A stretch of DNA of 64,000 nt, taken from a bacterium (GTDB lineage: Bacteria > Hinthialibacterota > Hinthialibacteria > OLB16). The stretch's first letter is position 1. Each line of letters begins with the position of its first letter. Both the position numbers and the translations under genes were made by a program. This document shows, in pieces, positions 47,201 through 54,559 of the stretch. The notes beneath the pieces are model-generated. The model did not search any database and was not told the origin of the DNA. It saw only the letters and a program-made list of their open reading frames with translations. The stretch spans positions 588,863-652,862 of the forward strand of contig JAJVIK010000011.1 of assembly GCA_022072055.1 (NCBI GenBank). The letters run 5' to 3'.

Positions 47201-47789
47201 GGCTCTGATCCACCTTCACCAGGAGGCGATTCGCTCCCGCGACCAGGGAGACTCGAACCGCATCTTCCCCGCCTTCGTCAATGGTCCGCCCCACATGGTT
47301 TTCATGGACCTGGGCCCCGTTGAGCCACACCCGGACACCATCGTTACTGCGAACCTTGAAAACGGCCTCGCGCGCTGTTGGAGATACCAGTCGGCAGAAA
47401 GCGTAGGCGAGGCCGGGAGTTTCCTTGTTTGTCCGGAATATTCGGATGTAATCCAGAAGACCGGCGGGCTCGCTCACCACGGTTCGCCAAATTTTCTCCG
47501 GCTCCTGTTCCCAAACGATGCGGTCCCCCTCGGCGGGCGAACAGCCCACCTCGCCCCCTTGGCCCTTCAGATAGTCCTCGAAAAACCCAAAGCACCCCGG
47601 CCCATGTGTGAGCGGTTTGCCGTTGGGAAAGGGTCCGACCACGGTCCAGACCGGGATTGTGCCATTCTCCCGCAAGGGGAAGGTTTCCCAGCCCGCGAGC
47701 GCCGGAGAAGCAAGATGGAGAAGAACATTGGCCGAGAGGACGAGATACAGACGGATTCCGGAGATGGGTTTCTTGGAAAATAGGGGCAT
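44250..47789 (-). CDS. GH38-like alpha-mannosidase with N-terminal carbohydrate-binding-like domain
   Basis: 1179 aa. GAGGTGA lies six bases before the ATG; the signal peptide is LYLVLSANVLLHLASPALA. A PA14/jelly-roll-like domain (AVFKVRSNDGVRVWLNGAQV) occupies about residues 40-220. The GH38 catalytic domain begins with YFVQHTHTDIGYT at about residue 333 (zinc-binding His and Asp) and includes VTTAMQNDVPGAAWAL at about 445-460, whose Asp is the probable nucleophile. The long beta-sandwich C-terminal domain (LENEFYRLVVDPASGTLTSL YDKELGRELVD) is characteristic of GH38. It should act on alpha-mannosides outside the cytoplasm. It is last in the minus-strand run that starts with the ECF sigma gene, 69 bases after the FG-GAP gene. 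Confidence 0.9.
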   Translation of the reverse strand: MPLFSKKPISGIRLYLVLSANVLLHLASPALAGWETFPLRENGTIPVWTVVGPFPNGKPLTHGPGCFGFFEDYLKGQGGEVGCSPAEGDRIVWEQEPEKIWRTVVSEPAGLLDYIRIFRTNKETPGLAYAFCRLVSPTAREAVFKVRSNDGVRVWLNGAQVHENHVGRTIDEGGEDAVRVSLVAGANRLLVKVDQSQGGWGQRLLVEGPDGNPIRELTVEVNTAAPIAGEILSAAFSTTCLVKKTPEGPRQIVTGHIASGGLTEVVCRLSMKQWATPILIPLGDLPMGEHRVELPIPILVEDGLAEIEVEAESDSLRLSGVPFQQPREWTVYFVQHTHTDIGYTRAQDELLPDFLRQIDHALDYCDLTESYPDEARFRWTCETAWAVREYLKRRSPEQIERLKKRVAEGRIEVTGLYLNMDDIADENALAASLQPIRELRNMGFPVTTAMQNDVPGAAWALVDYLNECGVKSIGLGINNDRTPRPFDRPTAFWWESPSGKRILAWRPDHYHTGNHLRIHQGSVDGFRGNLLEYLETIQRKGYPFDRVAIQFSGMQIDNSPPATTACDLVRDWNETHAWPRLKLAVAGEFLEHVEREWADDLPTYRSAWPNWWTDGFAFAHVETAKARAAHANLNVAQGLLSMASLLGEPIPDSAHATMRQVEENLLFYDEHTFGAQEEFSRPMAENSIVQWGEKVSHVWEAVKGCAMLRETAWGALLGRIRRESGATLAVFNTLAWERSGTVEVYIGHEMLPANRPARFVDVATGKEVPALLSRSRFEGSYWTLWVSDVPPMGGKTLRIELRDREAHGAPSPDHTDPILENEFYRLVVDPASGTLTSLYDKELGRELVDRGASWGFGQFIRDRLTDDHFHDRESFLERSTRTSLRELSVRNLGEGPLWSSILASGNAEGCVHSADQPGFQCEFRLYRHEKRIEVRCSIRKQFAPEPESIYIAFPFASKEGKVVYEVQGGVVNPETDQIPGSSADWQTFQNFVSVQDQEGQVILTSDQVPLVQLGDINMGKWMDTIEIEKPHVYSWVMNNYWTYNFRGSKESEFTWSYHLTSSRDTSNSSATRFGWSARFPLAATAFPPGGSGEGESSFSTFGVKTPNVLVVNSAPVEEDDSILLHLRELDGKRAQVEFEAPTRKVARIDRTNVLGDILEPGLSSITLEPFEVKFIKLSF

Positions 47790-47858
47790 CAGAAATCACC
47801 TCAAAGAGAAAGGTGAAATCTGCCACGGTCTTGCGCGCGCCGGAAGGGCGGAGGCGTC

Positions 47859-50405
47859 CTATTCGTAGAGACCCCAGGAGGCAACACCACTGAAGAAGTG
47901 TCGCTCCAGGCGGAACTCGCGCAGGGCATTCCCGTTCCCCTGAGGAAAACAGAGGACTCGATCCGGCGTGAGGAACGCGGTCGGACCAAGCACGCCCTTC
48001 GGGAGTCGCGCGCGGACACTCGCATCGCTCCCCGAAAGCGGGGAAACCACAAGCTCTCCCTCGTTCGGGCCGGTGGAAAGAAGGGCATCCCCGCATAGGG
48101 TGAGGTCCGCACACTGGGTGCGCGGCAGGAGCCAATCCCCTCCCGCCCCTGAACGCTTCACATCAAGATCGCCACGAAGGAAAAGGGTCCCATCGGTTGG
48201 CGAAAACTCGATTCCCCCGATCCAAACCTCCGGTTCCGGGAAGAGTGGCGCGAGGTCTTGAAAGCCATCAAAAAGACCCGCCTCGGTGAACCGCGCCGCC
48301 TTGGGCCTTGAGCGATCCGCGACCAGGATTCGGTTCGTTCCCGAATCGAAACAGACTCCGCCGGGAACGAAGGCGGCATCGGCGCTCAGCGCGGGCCAAA
48401 GGGAGATGGCTTCCTCACCCTCCCAACCGGCAATTTCAAGCACGCTCAGATGTGCATCCGCGCCCACCGCGTACAGATGATCCTCCAGGGCGTTCATGTC
48501 CATCCCCACGACATCCGCGAAGGGCGCGACTGTCTGGGTCTCAAGAACTCCACCTTGCGCCGTGGTTCGGAGCAGGAATCCGGAAGTTGATAGGATGAGC
48601 AGCCGATCTTCCTGTTCCACCCAGCAAGCGCCGACCAGGCCGATGGACTTGAACAGGGCGGACTGATCGGCGAGGTCAAAGGAGCGAGCCGGGTTTGGGA
48701 CCCCGGTTGAAGAGTACGCGCGAACATCGCTTCGTCCCGGGTGAGTGACAAGCAGCAGGTGGGCCTCCTTATTCCAACCAAGTCCCCAGGCCGTGAGCAA
48801 GAGTGAGCCTTTGACCTCTCCATCCTCATCCAGACGCAGGACTCGGCCCTCGGAGGGGACTGCCACATAAAACTCCTCGTTGTCGCGGTCCTCCGCGAGA
48901 CCGCAAAACCCCAGCTCTCCCGGGTCTCCGGCAAAGGTGATGGTGGACTCAACTTCGATTTGCCCACCGCTCTTAACCTCAAATCGGCGAATCCGCGGGG
49001 CGAAGCGTTCCACCACCCAGCCTTCTTTTTCGTCGCGGAGGAAAACGGCGCCCACCTCAAACGAAAACTGCGCGCTCCCCAGGTCGCTTGCATCCATGTC
49101 GGTCTGATGGATCTTCCGTCGCGCGGATTCCAAAACCCATGCGTGCTCTTCATCCCGGGCGCCCAACCCCACCGGATGGGGGATGCGTGTCTCGAAGGCG
49201 GAATCGAGGGGATGCTCGCCTTCCGCCTCAAGGGTGTAATCAAGCCCGGAATAAGGCCCGAGCGAAATCGTGGTTCCATCGGAGTTCGCGGGGCTCCCTT
49301 GGTCGCCCTCATTGGCGGTCACGATGTCGGACTGACCATCCCCATTCAGGTCGCCGCCGGCGAGTCGCCGGGGGAGGTGGCCTGTGGGTTGAGTGAAGGT
49401 GGCTCCTAGCGACCCGATAATGGTGACTGTGTCGCCCGTGCGGTTCGTGACCGCGATATCCGGGATCGTGTCACTATCCCAGAGCAGGGTCAGGATATCC
49501 GAACACCCCGAAAGGTCGGGCAAGGTGAGGATGTCGGAGCCGCCGGAAGTCCCATCCGCCTGAATCCCAAACAGCCGTTGAATCCTGCCCAACGAATCGG
49601 CCAGGGCGGCATCAAGCAGGCCATCTTGGTCCAGGTCATCCAGCGTCAAGGCGCGGAGCCCACTGGTCGGAACGGGCAATGTGAGGAGGATCGGCAAACC
49701 AAAGACCCCCGGCGCGGTCTGGCGAACCAGGAAGAGCGCGTTCGCGGTGACTCCCACAATGTCCGTGAGACCATCGCGGTCCAGGTCTCTCGCGGTGAGG
49801 TCCTGAGGTCCCTCCCCGGTGGAGTCCAGTGGAATTCCCGCGCCGATGGAATACCTCCCGGTCCCATCGCCGGGAAGTATCCGAAGCGATCGTCCATCCA
49901 GATTGCCCATCGCAAGATCGAGGTGATTGTCTCCGGTGAACTCCCCGAAATCCGCGCTCACCGGAAACTCCGAGGTGGTGAACGCGGGCGTGGTCGAGTC
50001 GGCGGGCAGACTCCCGAAGGAGCCGCCGCCGAGATTCACCAGGGTCTGAACGCTCGGCTCGGCTCCCAGAGAAAAGTTCCCGGAACACAGGACAGTCAAA
50101 TCGGGATAGCCATCACGGTTCAGGTCCGTAACCAGCAGTTGGCGTGGGAAGTTGGCCGGTCCCCCCGGGTTGATCCCGACAACGACCGACTGGGAGAGCG
50201 GATGAACTCCCGCCATTGATTGGAGATGGATCGTCACGGTGTCGTCAAAAGCGTTGGCGAAGGCCAGATCATTCCGGCCATCCTGATTGAAATCCGCGAC
50301 AACCACCTGCTGAGGGGTCTGACCGGCGAGGACCTCTTCAGCCTGGACCGCCTTCAGGCAAAGGAACCAGGGGACAAGAAAAAGGGAGAGTTTGTATACG
50401 GTCAC
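47859..50405 (-). CDS. exported FG-GAP/VCBS-repeat protein
   Basis: 848 aa with a signal peptide (LSLFLVPWFLCLKAVQA). Residues about 25-420 hold seven FG-GAP-type calcium-loop repeats (DFNQDGRNDLAF, DLNRDGYPDL, DLDRDGLTDI, DLDQDGLLDA, DLNGDGQSDI and two less regular), predicted to form an integrin-like seven-bladed propeller. The second half has further propeller- or NHL-like strands (GRVLRLDEDGEVKGSLLL). There is no EF-hand-like tail. The start codon overlaps the stop of the pseudopilin gene by four bases, so the two are translationally coupled and may function together, for example as a pilus-associated or secreted partner. That functional link is inference. Confidence 0.85.
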   Translation of the reverse strand: MTVYKLSLFLVPWFLCLKAVQAEEVLAGQTPQQVVVADFNQDGRNDLAFANAFDDTVTIHLQSMAGVHPLSQSVVVGINPGGPANFPRQLLVTDLNRDGYPDLTVLCSGNFSLGAEPSVQTLVNLGGGSFGSLPADSTTPAFTTSEFPVSADFGEFTGDNHLDLAMGNLDGRSLRILPGDGTGRYSIGAGIPLDSTGEGPQDLTARDLDRDGLTDIVGVTANALFLVRQTAPGVFGLPILLTLPVPTSGLRALTLDDLDQDGLLDAALADSLGRIQRLFGIQADGTSGGSDILTLPDLSGCSDILTLLWDSDTIPDIAVTNRTGDTVTIIGSLGATFTQPTGHLPRRLAGGDLNGDGQSDIVTANEGDQGSPANSDGTTISLGPYSGLDYTLEAEGEHPLDSAFETRIPHPVGLGARDEEHAWVLESARRKIHQTDMDASDLGSAQFSFEVGAVFLRDEKEGWVVERFAPRIRRFEVKSGGQIEVESTITFAGDPGELGFCGLAEDRDNEEFYVAVPSEGRVLRLDEDGEVKGSLLLTAWGLGWNKEAHLLLVTHPGRSDVRAYSSTGVPNPARSFDLADQSALFKSIGLVGACWVEQEDRLLILSTSGFLLRTTAQGGVLETQTVAPFADVVGMDMNALEDHLYAVGADAHLSVLEIAGWEGEEAISLWPALSADAAFVPGGVCFDSGTNRILVADRSRPKAARFTEAGLFDGFQDLAPLFPEPEVWIGGIEFSPTDGTLFLRGDLDVKRSGAGGDWLLPRTQCADLTLCGDALLSTGPNEGELVVSPLSGSDASVRARLPKGVLGPTAFLTPDRVLCFPQGNGNALREFRLERHFFSGVASWGLYE

Positions 50406-51064
50406 GGCGCCGAGAAGTGGCTGGCTTCCCCGGCGAAACCGCTGATGTCTCCCGCGCTTCCGGTCCCATTTGTCGGATTGTATACCGTGTCATAGGGGTG
50501 GCGGAGGCGCGGCGAGGGAAGGAAAGCCGCGAAGAAATCAGGCCCGAATGGGCGATACACACCGTAGGAATCGCGAGTGTCGGGTCCAATGCTGACCACG
50601 GACGCGCCGAATCGACTCAGAATCGGCAGACGTCGCCTGATGGCCAGTGAAGGATAGTCATAGTAGAGCAGGCTGCGTTGGGCGTTTGGAACCGTGAGCT
50701 CCGGGAAGTCGTTGCTGGAGGTGGCGGGACCGCCGGGCTGCGGAAGAATCAGTCCGAAAGGATCGGCCAAGGCAGCCGGGGAAAGGTACGCCACCGGCGT
50801 GGTGAGGCGACGGAGCTGCGAGTGAGACAGAAGCGCAAGCGGATCCTCGGGGAAGACCGGCGCGGTGGCCGGGTATGCCCGAAAGTCGGCGGCGTACAGG
50901 TCGAGCGCTTGGACAGTCTGCCGAACATTGGCGCGCGCTTGAGTCACCATTGCTTTTTCACGGAGGCTCCAGTACTGGGGCATGGCGATAGCGGACACGA
51001 TCAGGATGATCGTGAGGACTACCAAAGTCTCAACGAGTGTGAAGCCCGCCCGCTTCCTCAGCAT
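50402..51064 (-). CDS. type II secretion/type IV pilus-like pseudopilin
   Basis: 220 aa. A short leader ends in RAGFTLVETLVVLTIILIVS, the class III prepilin motif: cleavage after Gly, Phe at +1, Glu at +5, then a hydrophobic helix. The rest is a GspG/GspH-like globular region ending in YNPTNGTGSAGDISG. That ending closely parallels the end of the other pseudopilin in the window (YSPTNGTISRGDLYQ at 56017-56574). No pilus assembly ATPase, peptidase or secretin gene is nearby. It lies between a FecR-like gene (32-base gap) and the overlapping FG-GAP gene. Confidence 0.9.
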   Translation of the reverse strand: MLRKRAGFTLVETLVVLTIILIVSAIAMPQYWSLREKAMVTQARANVRQTVQALDLYAADFRAYPATAPVFPEDPLALLSHSQLRRLTTPVAYLSPAALADPFGLILPQPGGPATSSNDFPELTVPNAQRSLLYYDYPSLAIRRRLPILSRFGASVVSIGPDTRDSYGVYRPFGPDFFAAFLPSPRLRHPYDTVYNPTNGTGSAGDISGFAGEASHFSAP

Positions 51065-51096
51065 GTCCTAACGCCCGGTGGCTGGTGCTCCTCGCC

Positions 51097-51924
51097 TCAT
51101 GGATTCATCCCCGGAGTCGCCACTGAAGGGAAGAAATCCGAATACCTCGCCTGGCTCGCGCGGTTGAAAGTCTCCACCGCCCAGCTCGGGCTCAGCTCGA
51201 CATTGGCCTCCAGGACCTCGGGGCTCTCGCTTCCCGCCTCCAAGGACCCTCGGTGGCCGGGGGGAACATCCACGCACAAGTCTCCGACCCCGATTTCAAC
51301 AATTCCCGAGGCGACCACTACCTCGGTGCGCCCCTCCATCACCTTCACTCCGAACGTGGTGCCGTGGATGTGCGCATGCCCGTTCGGGGTCTTGATCTCG
51401 AAAAACCCGGAGTCCGGTCGGACTCGAACCCACACCTCCCCTTTGTCGAGGGTCACCGTGTCGACTTCGGCCAGGCTCAACACCGTGTCCTGACGCAGGA
51501 TCAGGTTCACCCGATTGTGATCCATGGCCACCAAGGCCTCCCCATCCTTCCCGGTGCTGATGGTCGCTCCGCTCCCCAAAAGATCCGAGGCGCCCGGCTT
51601 GGTCCCGGTGACCTGGGTCTGGCCGCCGGAATAGACAAGGGAGCCGAGAGGATTCCCGTCCCCTCCTCGATCGATGACCACCATAACCGCCAGGCAAGCG
51701 GCGGCTGCAAGCCCGATCACGGACCAGCGCCAGCGTGAAGGGAATGCCGTTACCTTCGCCCCCTTTGAACCGGAGGACCTGCCGATCGCAAGAGTCACGC
51801 TTCGGACGAATTCCTCTTCGTCGAACCCCGAAGATTGGTTCCAGCGCTCCCCAAAGGAGGCCATCAGCGCATCCAGGGTTCGATCCGCGGGGATGAATCT
51901 GACCTCGTTTCCACGCATCACCAT
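51097..51924 (-). CDS. FecR-domain transmembrane regulator
   Basis: 275 aa. The N-terminal cytoplasmic part is about 65 residues, followed by one membrane helix (WSVIGLAAAACLAVMVVI) and an outside FecR domain (about 110-215) with GSGATISTGKDGEALVAM, TLDKGEVWVRV and IHGTTFGVKV. FecR proteins act as anti-sigma or sigma-regulating factors; here the gene overlaps the ECF sigma gene by seven bases. The ATG at 51924 has GAGG seven bases upstream. No TonB-dependent FecA-type receptor is in the window, so signal input would differ from the classical FecIRA system. No zinc anti-sigma motif is seen. Confidence 0.88.
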   Translation of the reverse strand: MVMRGNEVRFIPADRTLDALMASFGERWNQSSGFDEEEFVRSVTLAIGRSSGSKGAKVTAFPSRWRWSVIGLAAAACLAVMVVIDRGGDGNPLGSLVYSGGQTQVTGTKPGASDLLGSGATISTGKDGEALVAMDHNRVNLILRQDTVLSLAEVDTVTLDKGEVWVRVRPDSGFFEIKTPNGHAHIHGTTFGVKVMEGRTEVVVASGIVEIGVGDLCVDVPPGHRGSLEAGSESPEVLEANVELSPSWAVETFNRASQARYSDFFPSVATPGMNP

Positions 51925-52520
51925 TTCACATCCTCGGGTCGAATCCCCTTCTCCTCCAACACCCGGCGAACTTTGGCCAGCGCGCGGTCTATCTTGCCCC
52001 CGACGCTGCCCATCGGAATCCGGGCCGTCTCCGCAATTTCCCCGATACGGAGTTGCCCGAAGTACCGGAGCGCCAGGATTTCGCGCTCCTCAGGGGGGAG
52101 TTTATCCAGAGCCTGGCTCAAGTGACCACCTAATTGGTCGAGCTGAAGACGGGCCCCCTGCTCTGGAGCCACCGAGGGGGACAGATGGTCCAGGGCCTCC
52201 CGGTCCATGCCGATCTCGTGTGTGTAGGATTTCCTTTCGGTCGCGCGGATGGCTTTCCGCTTGGCCACGGTAAACAGCCACGCGCTGAGCTCCTCCGGGG
52301 CGCGAAATTGCTCACGTTTTCGGCACGCCTCCACGAAAACCTCCTGCGCCACCTCTTTGGCGACCTCCTGATTTCGCGTGAAAACGCGAATAAAACCGAC
52401 CAAGCGCTTGCCGAACGCCCCGACCACCCGCGCCACGGCTTGCGGGTCGCCTCGCCGGAACCCCTCCACCGCTCGGGAGTCAACGGCGGCTTCCTGGGGG
52501 CGGCTTCCAGTCTCGGACAT
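51918..52520 (-). CDS. ECF-family RNA polymerase sigma factor
   Basis: 200 aa. Sigma region 2 occupies about residues 20-100 (RLVGFIRVFTRNQEVAKEVA QEVFVEA, SAWLFTVAKRKAI). Region 4 occupies about 130-185 (LDKLPPEEREILALRYFGQL, GEIAETARIPMGSVGGKID). Region 3 is absent, as in ECF factors. It should direct transcription of its own operon or surface genes under control of the overlapping FecR-like protein. The upstream gap of 347 bases carries two inverted repeats (52706-52750) shared with the divergent DUF5666 gene. No strong ribosome site is seen. Confidence 0.93.
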   Translation of the reverse strand: MSETGSRPQEAAVDSRAVEGFRRGDPQAVARVVGAFGKRLVGFIRVFTRNQEVAKEVAQEVFVEACRKREQFRAPEELSAWLFTVAKRKAIRATERKSYTHEIGMDREALDHLSPSVAPEQGARLQLDQLGGHLSQALDKLPPEEREILALRYFGQLRIGEIAETARIPMGSVGGKIDRALAKVRRVLEEKGIRPEDVKW

Positions 52521-52705
52521 TCGGGTCTCGATGGAGTAATGCCGGTGAAGGCGGATTTTTTTTCCTTCTTTTTCTGGGCGAGCGGAAGGATCCCGGGGAG
52601 GGCGGCGTGTTCCGCGAACTCAGAAACGCCCCGCTTCCCGACCCGAGGGAGTCGCAAGTCTCTCGAATTTCTGCACTTGAGTCAACCACTCCGGAAATCA
52701 AGGGA

Positions 52706-52750
52706 TTTTTCGCGGCGCGCCGCGAAAAAAAGACATGCTGGACGGCATGT
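52706..52750. promoter_or_regulatory. two adjacent inverted repeats in the divergent sigma/DUF5666 intergenic region
   Basis: The first is a perfect 24-base palindrome at 52706-52729: TTTTT, the self-complementary GC core CGCGGCGCGCCGCG, then AAAAA. Three bases later comes ACATGC-TGGACG-GCATGT (52733-52750), a perfect 6-bp dyad. The first could act as a terminator hairpin in either direction, but it lies upstream of both flanking genes, so an operator or a relic of a lost gene is also possible. The remainder of the 347-base gap holds no ORF I can support. Confidence 0.5.
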
Positions 52751-52867
52751 ACCCAATGAATGAGAGAGACCGAGGATCCGCCCCCCCTCGCGTTTCCCGA
52801 CGAAAAGCAGCCGAGCGCATGTCCCCGTGACATTTCGGCCGGTCATGAATGAGGAGGTCCGCACCCC

Positions 52868-54541
52868 GTGAAGACCATTTCAACCCCTTGGAGCCGACGC
52901 ACGTGGGTGTTCGCCACCTTCGTCGCGGTGGCCCTTTCAAGTCCCGTCCATGGCGTGGACTGCTCAAATGATGAGCGCTTGGTGGGAACCATCCAAGGCA
53001 TCAACGTGGCGCTCGGTGAGGTCACGGTGGGTGGAGTGGTCTATGGCAATGACGGCGACACCGAATACCGCGATGGTCTGGGGAACTCGGTCGAATTCTC
53101 ATTCTTTCAGTTGGGGGACTTGGTGGAGATCGAATTCTGCCCGGACTCGGGTCCGCCTCCGATTCTCCTGAAGATGAAAATCGAGGACGAGGGAACCGGG
53201 GAGGACAACGCGAAATTCACGGGGACCATCGAGTCCATTGACGGGGCGGCCAAGTCCCTGATCGTAAACGGCACCTTGGTCCACACGACCACCGCCACGG
53301 TCTTCCTCGACCATGTCGAGCTACCCATTGTCTTCGGCGATCTCTCGGTGGGTGATCCGGTCGAGGTCGAGGGGACCCGTCTCCCCGACAACTCAGTTCA
53401 AGCCATTAAGGTCAAGAAGGAAGACATCCCCGGTTCCGAATTGGAGTTCAAGGGGACTATCGAGTCCATTAATGAAGCCGCCATGTCCCTGATCGTAAAC
53501 GGCACCTTGGTCCGCACGACCACCGCCACGGTCTTCCTCGACCATGTCGAGCTACCCATCGTCTTCGGCGATCTCTCGGTGGGTGATCCGGTCGAGGTCG
53601 AGGGGACCCGTCTCCCCGACAACTCAGTTCAGGCCATTAAGGTCAAGAAGGAAGACCTGGACGACGATGAATGCGAGGCTGAGTTCAAGGGCGCCATTGT
53701 CGAAATTGACTCCGTCTCACTGACCCTCCTTGTGGGCCTGGTCCGGATTCGCACCAACGAAACCACCTTTTTCTCCGACCATGAGGGAGCTCCAATAGGC
53801 TTTGACGATCTCCATATAGGGGACTTTGTGGAGGTGAAATACTGCCCCACATCCGGAGTCCCTCCGCTTGCCTCCGAGGTCAAGAAGGAGGATGGCGGAG
53901 AAGATAGCCCAGAGGGCGAGGTCAAGGTGGAAGGGGCTTTGGAGAGCATCTTCCCGGCGAGCTCCGAACTGGTGGTGGCGGGGGTTCTCATCCGAGCTGA
54001 GAACGCCCGAATCCGGGACGACAGCGGCAATCCCATCCCTCTGGACCTCCTTTCGCCGGGTGATTTCCTCGAGGTCGAGGGGTTCCTGCTCGCTGACGGA
54101 TCGGTTCGGGCTCGTAGCATCCAGGTCGAAGATCCCGAATCGGGGGATTGCGAATCCAAGGCGCGCGGGTTCCTGACCGCCGTGGACCCGATTGCCATGA
54201 GGATTTCCGTGGGCATTGTCGAGATCGCGGTGGCGACGAGCACGGAAATCTTCGATGACGAGACTGGTCTACCACTCACGCTTGAGGAGCTGGTCGTGGG
54301 GCAGGCGGCGGAGGTGGAGTACTGCGCGGTCACGGGGATTCCGACGGCAACGAAGATCGAGATCAAGCGGGCCGAGGATCATGACCTGAACCAGGATGGG
54401 AGCGTTCGCGGCGATGACATCGTGATCTTTCTCGACCACCGTCAGCGCGGCGGGGTGACATTGGACCTCGACGGCGACAGTCGGACCACGCACAACGATT
54501 TGATTCTGCTTACGGGGAGCTGGGGCCAAACAGGGCCTTGA
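52868..54541 (+). CDS. exported DUF5666-repeat protein with EF-hand-like tail
   Basis: 557 aa with a GTG start; GAGGAGG lies about 11 bases upstream. A signal peptide follows (WVFATFVAVALSSPVHG). It has about six DUF5666-type OB/beta units of 70-80 aa, each with a GTIESI..L.VNG start, a T.VFLDH-like middle and a GDPVEVEGTRL end. Units 2 and 3 are nearly identical at the DNA level. The C-terminus is a double EF-hand-like module (HDLNQDGSVRGDDIVIFL, LDLDGDSRTTHNDLILL...W), the same tail type as on five other exported proteins here, but without a Thr/Pro linker. Function of DUF5666 is unknown. It is divergent from the ECF sigma operon. Confidence 0.85.
   Translation: MKTISTPWSRRTWVFATFVAVALSSPVHGVDCSNDERLVGTIQGINVALGEVTVGGVVYGNDGDTEYRDGLGNSVEFSFFQLGDLVEIEFCPDSGPPPILLKMKIEDEGTGEDNAKFTGTIESIDGAAKSLIVNGTLVHTTTATVFLDHVELPIVFGDLSVGDPVEVEGTRLPDNSVQAIKVKKEDIPGSELEFKGTIESINEAAMSLIVNGTLVRTTTATVFLDHVELPIVFGDLSVGDPVEVEGTRLPDNSVQAIKVKKEDLDDDECEAEFKGAIVEIDSVSLTLLVGLVRIRTNETTFFSDHEGAPIGFDDLHIGDFVEVKYCPTSGVPPLASEVKKEDGGEDSPEGEVKVEGALESIFPASSELVVAGVLIRAENARIRDDSGNPIPLDLLSPGDFLEVEGFLLADGSVRARSIQVEDPESGDCESKARGFLTAVDPIAMRISVGIVEIAVATSTEIFDDETGLPLTLEELVVGQAAEVEYCAVTGIPTATKIEIKRAEDHDLNQDGSVRGDDIVIFLDHRQRGGVTLDLDGDSRTTHNDLILLTGSWGQTGP
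53221..53656 (+). repeat. tandem near-identical ~205-bp duplication within the DUF5666 gene
   Basis: Bases 53221-53425 and 53452-53656 are aligned with a 231-base (77-codon) period and about ten differences, most of them in the first 40 bases. The remaining 165 or so bases differ at only three positions. This indicates a recent in-frame duplication or gene conversion. Confidence 0.85.
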
Positions 54542-54559
54542 TCGAGGGGATTGCGTGGT

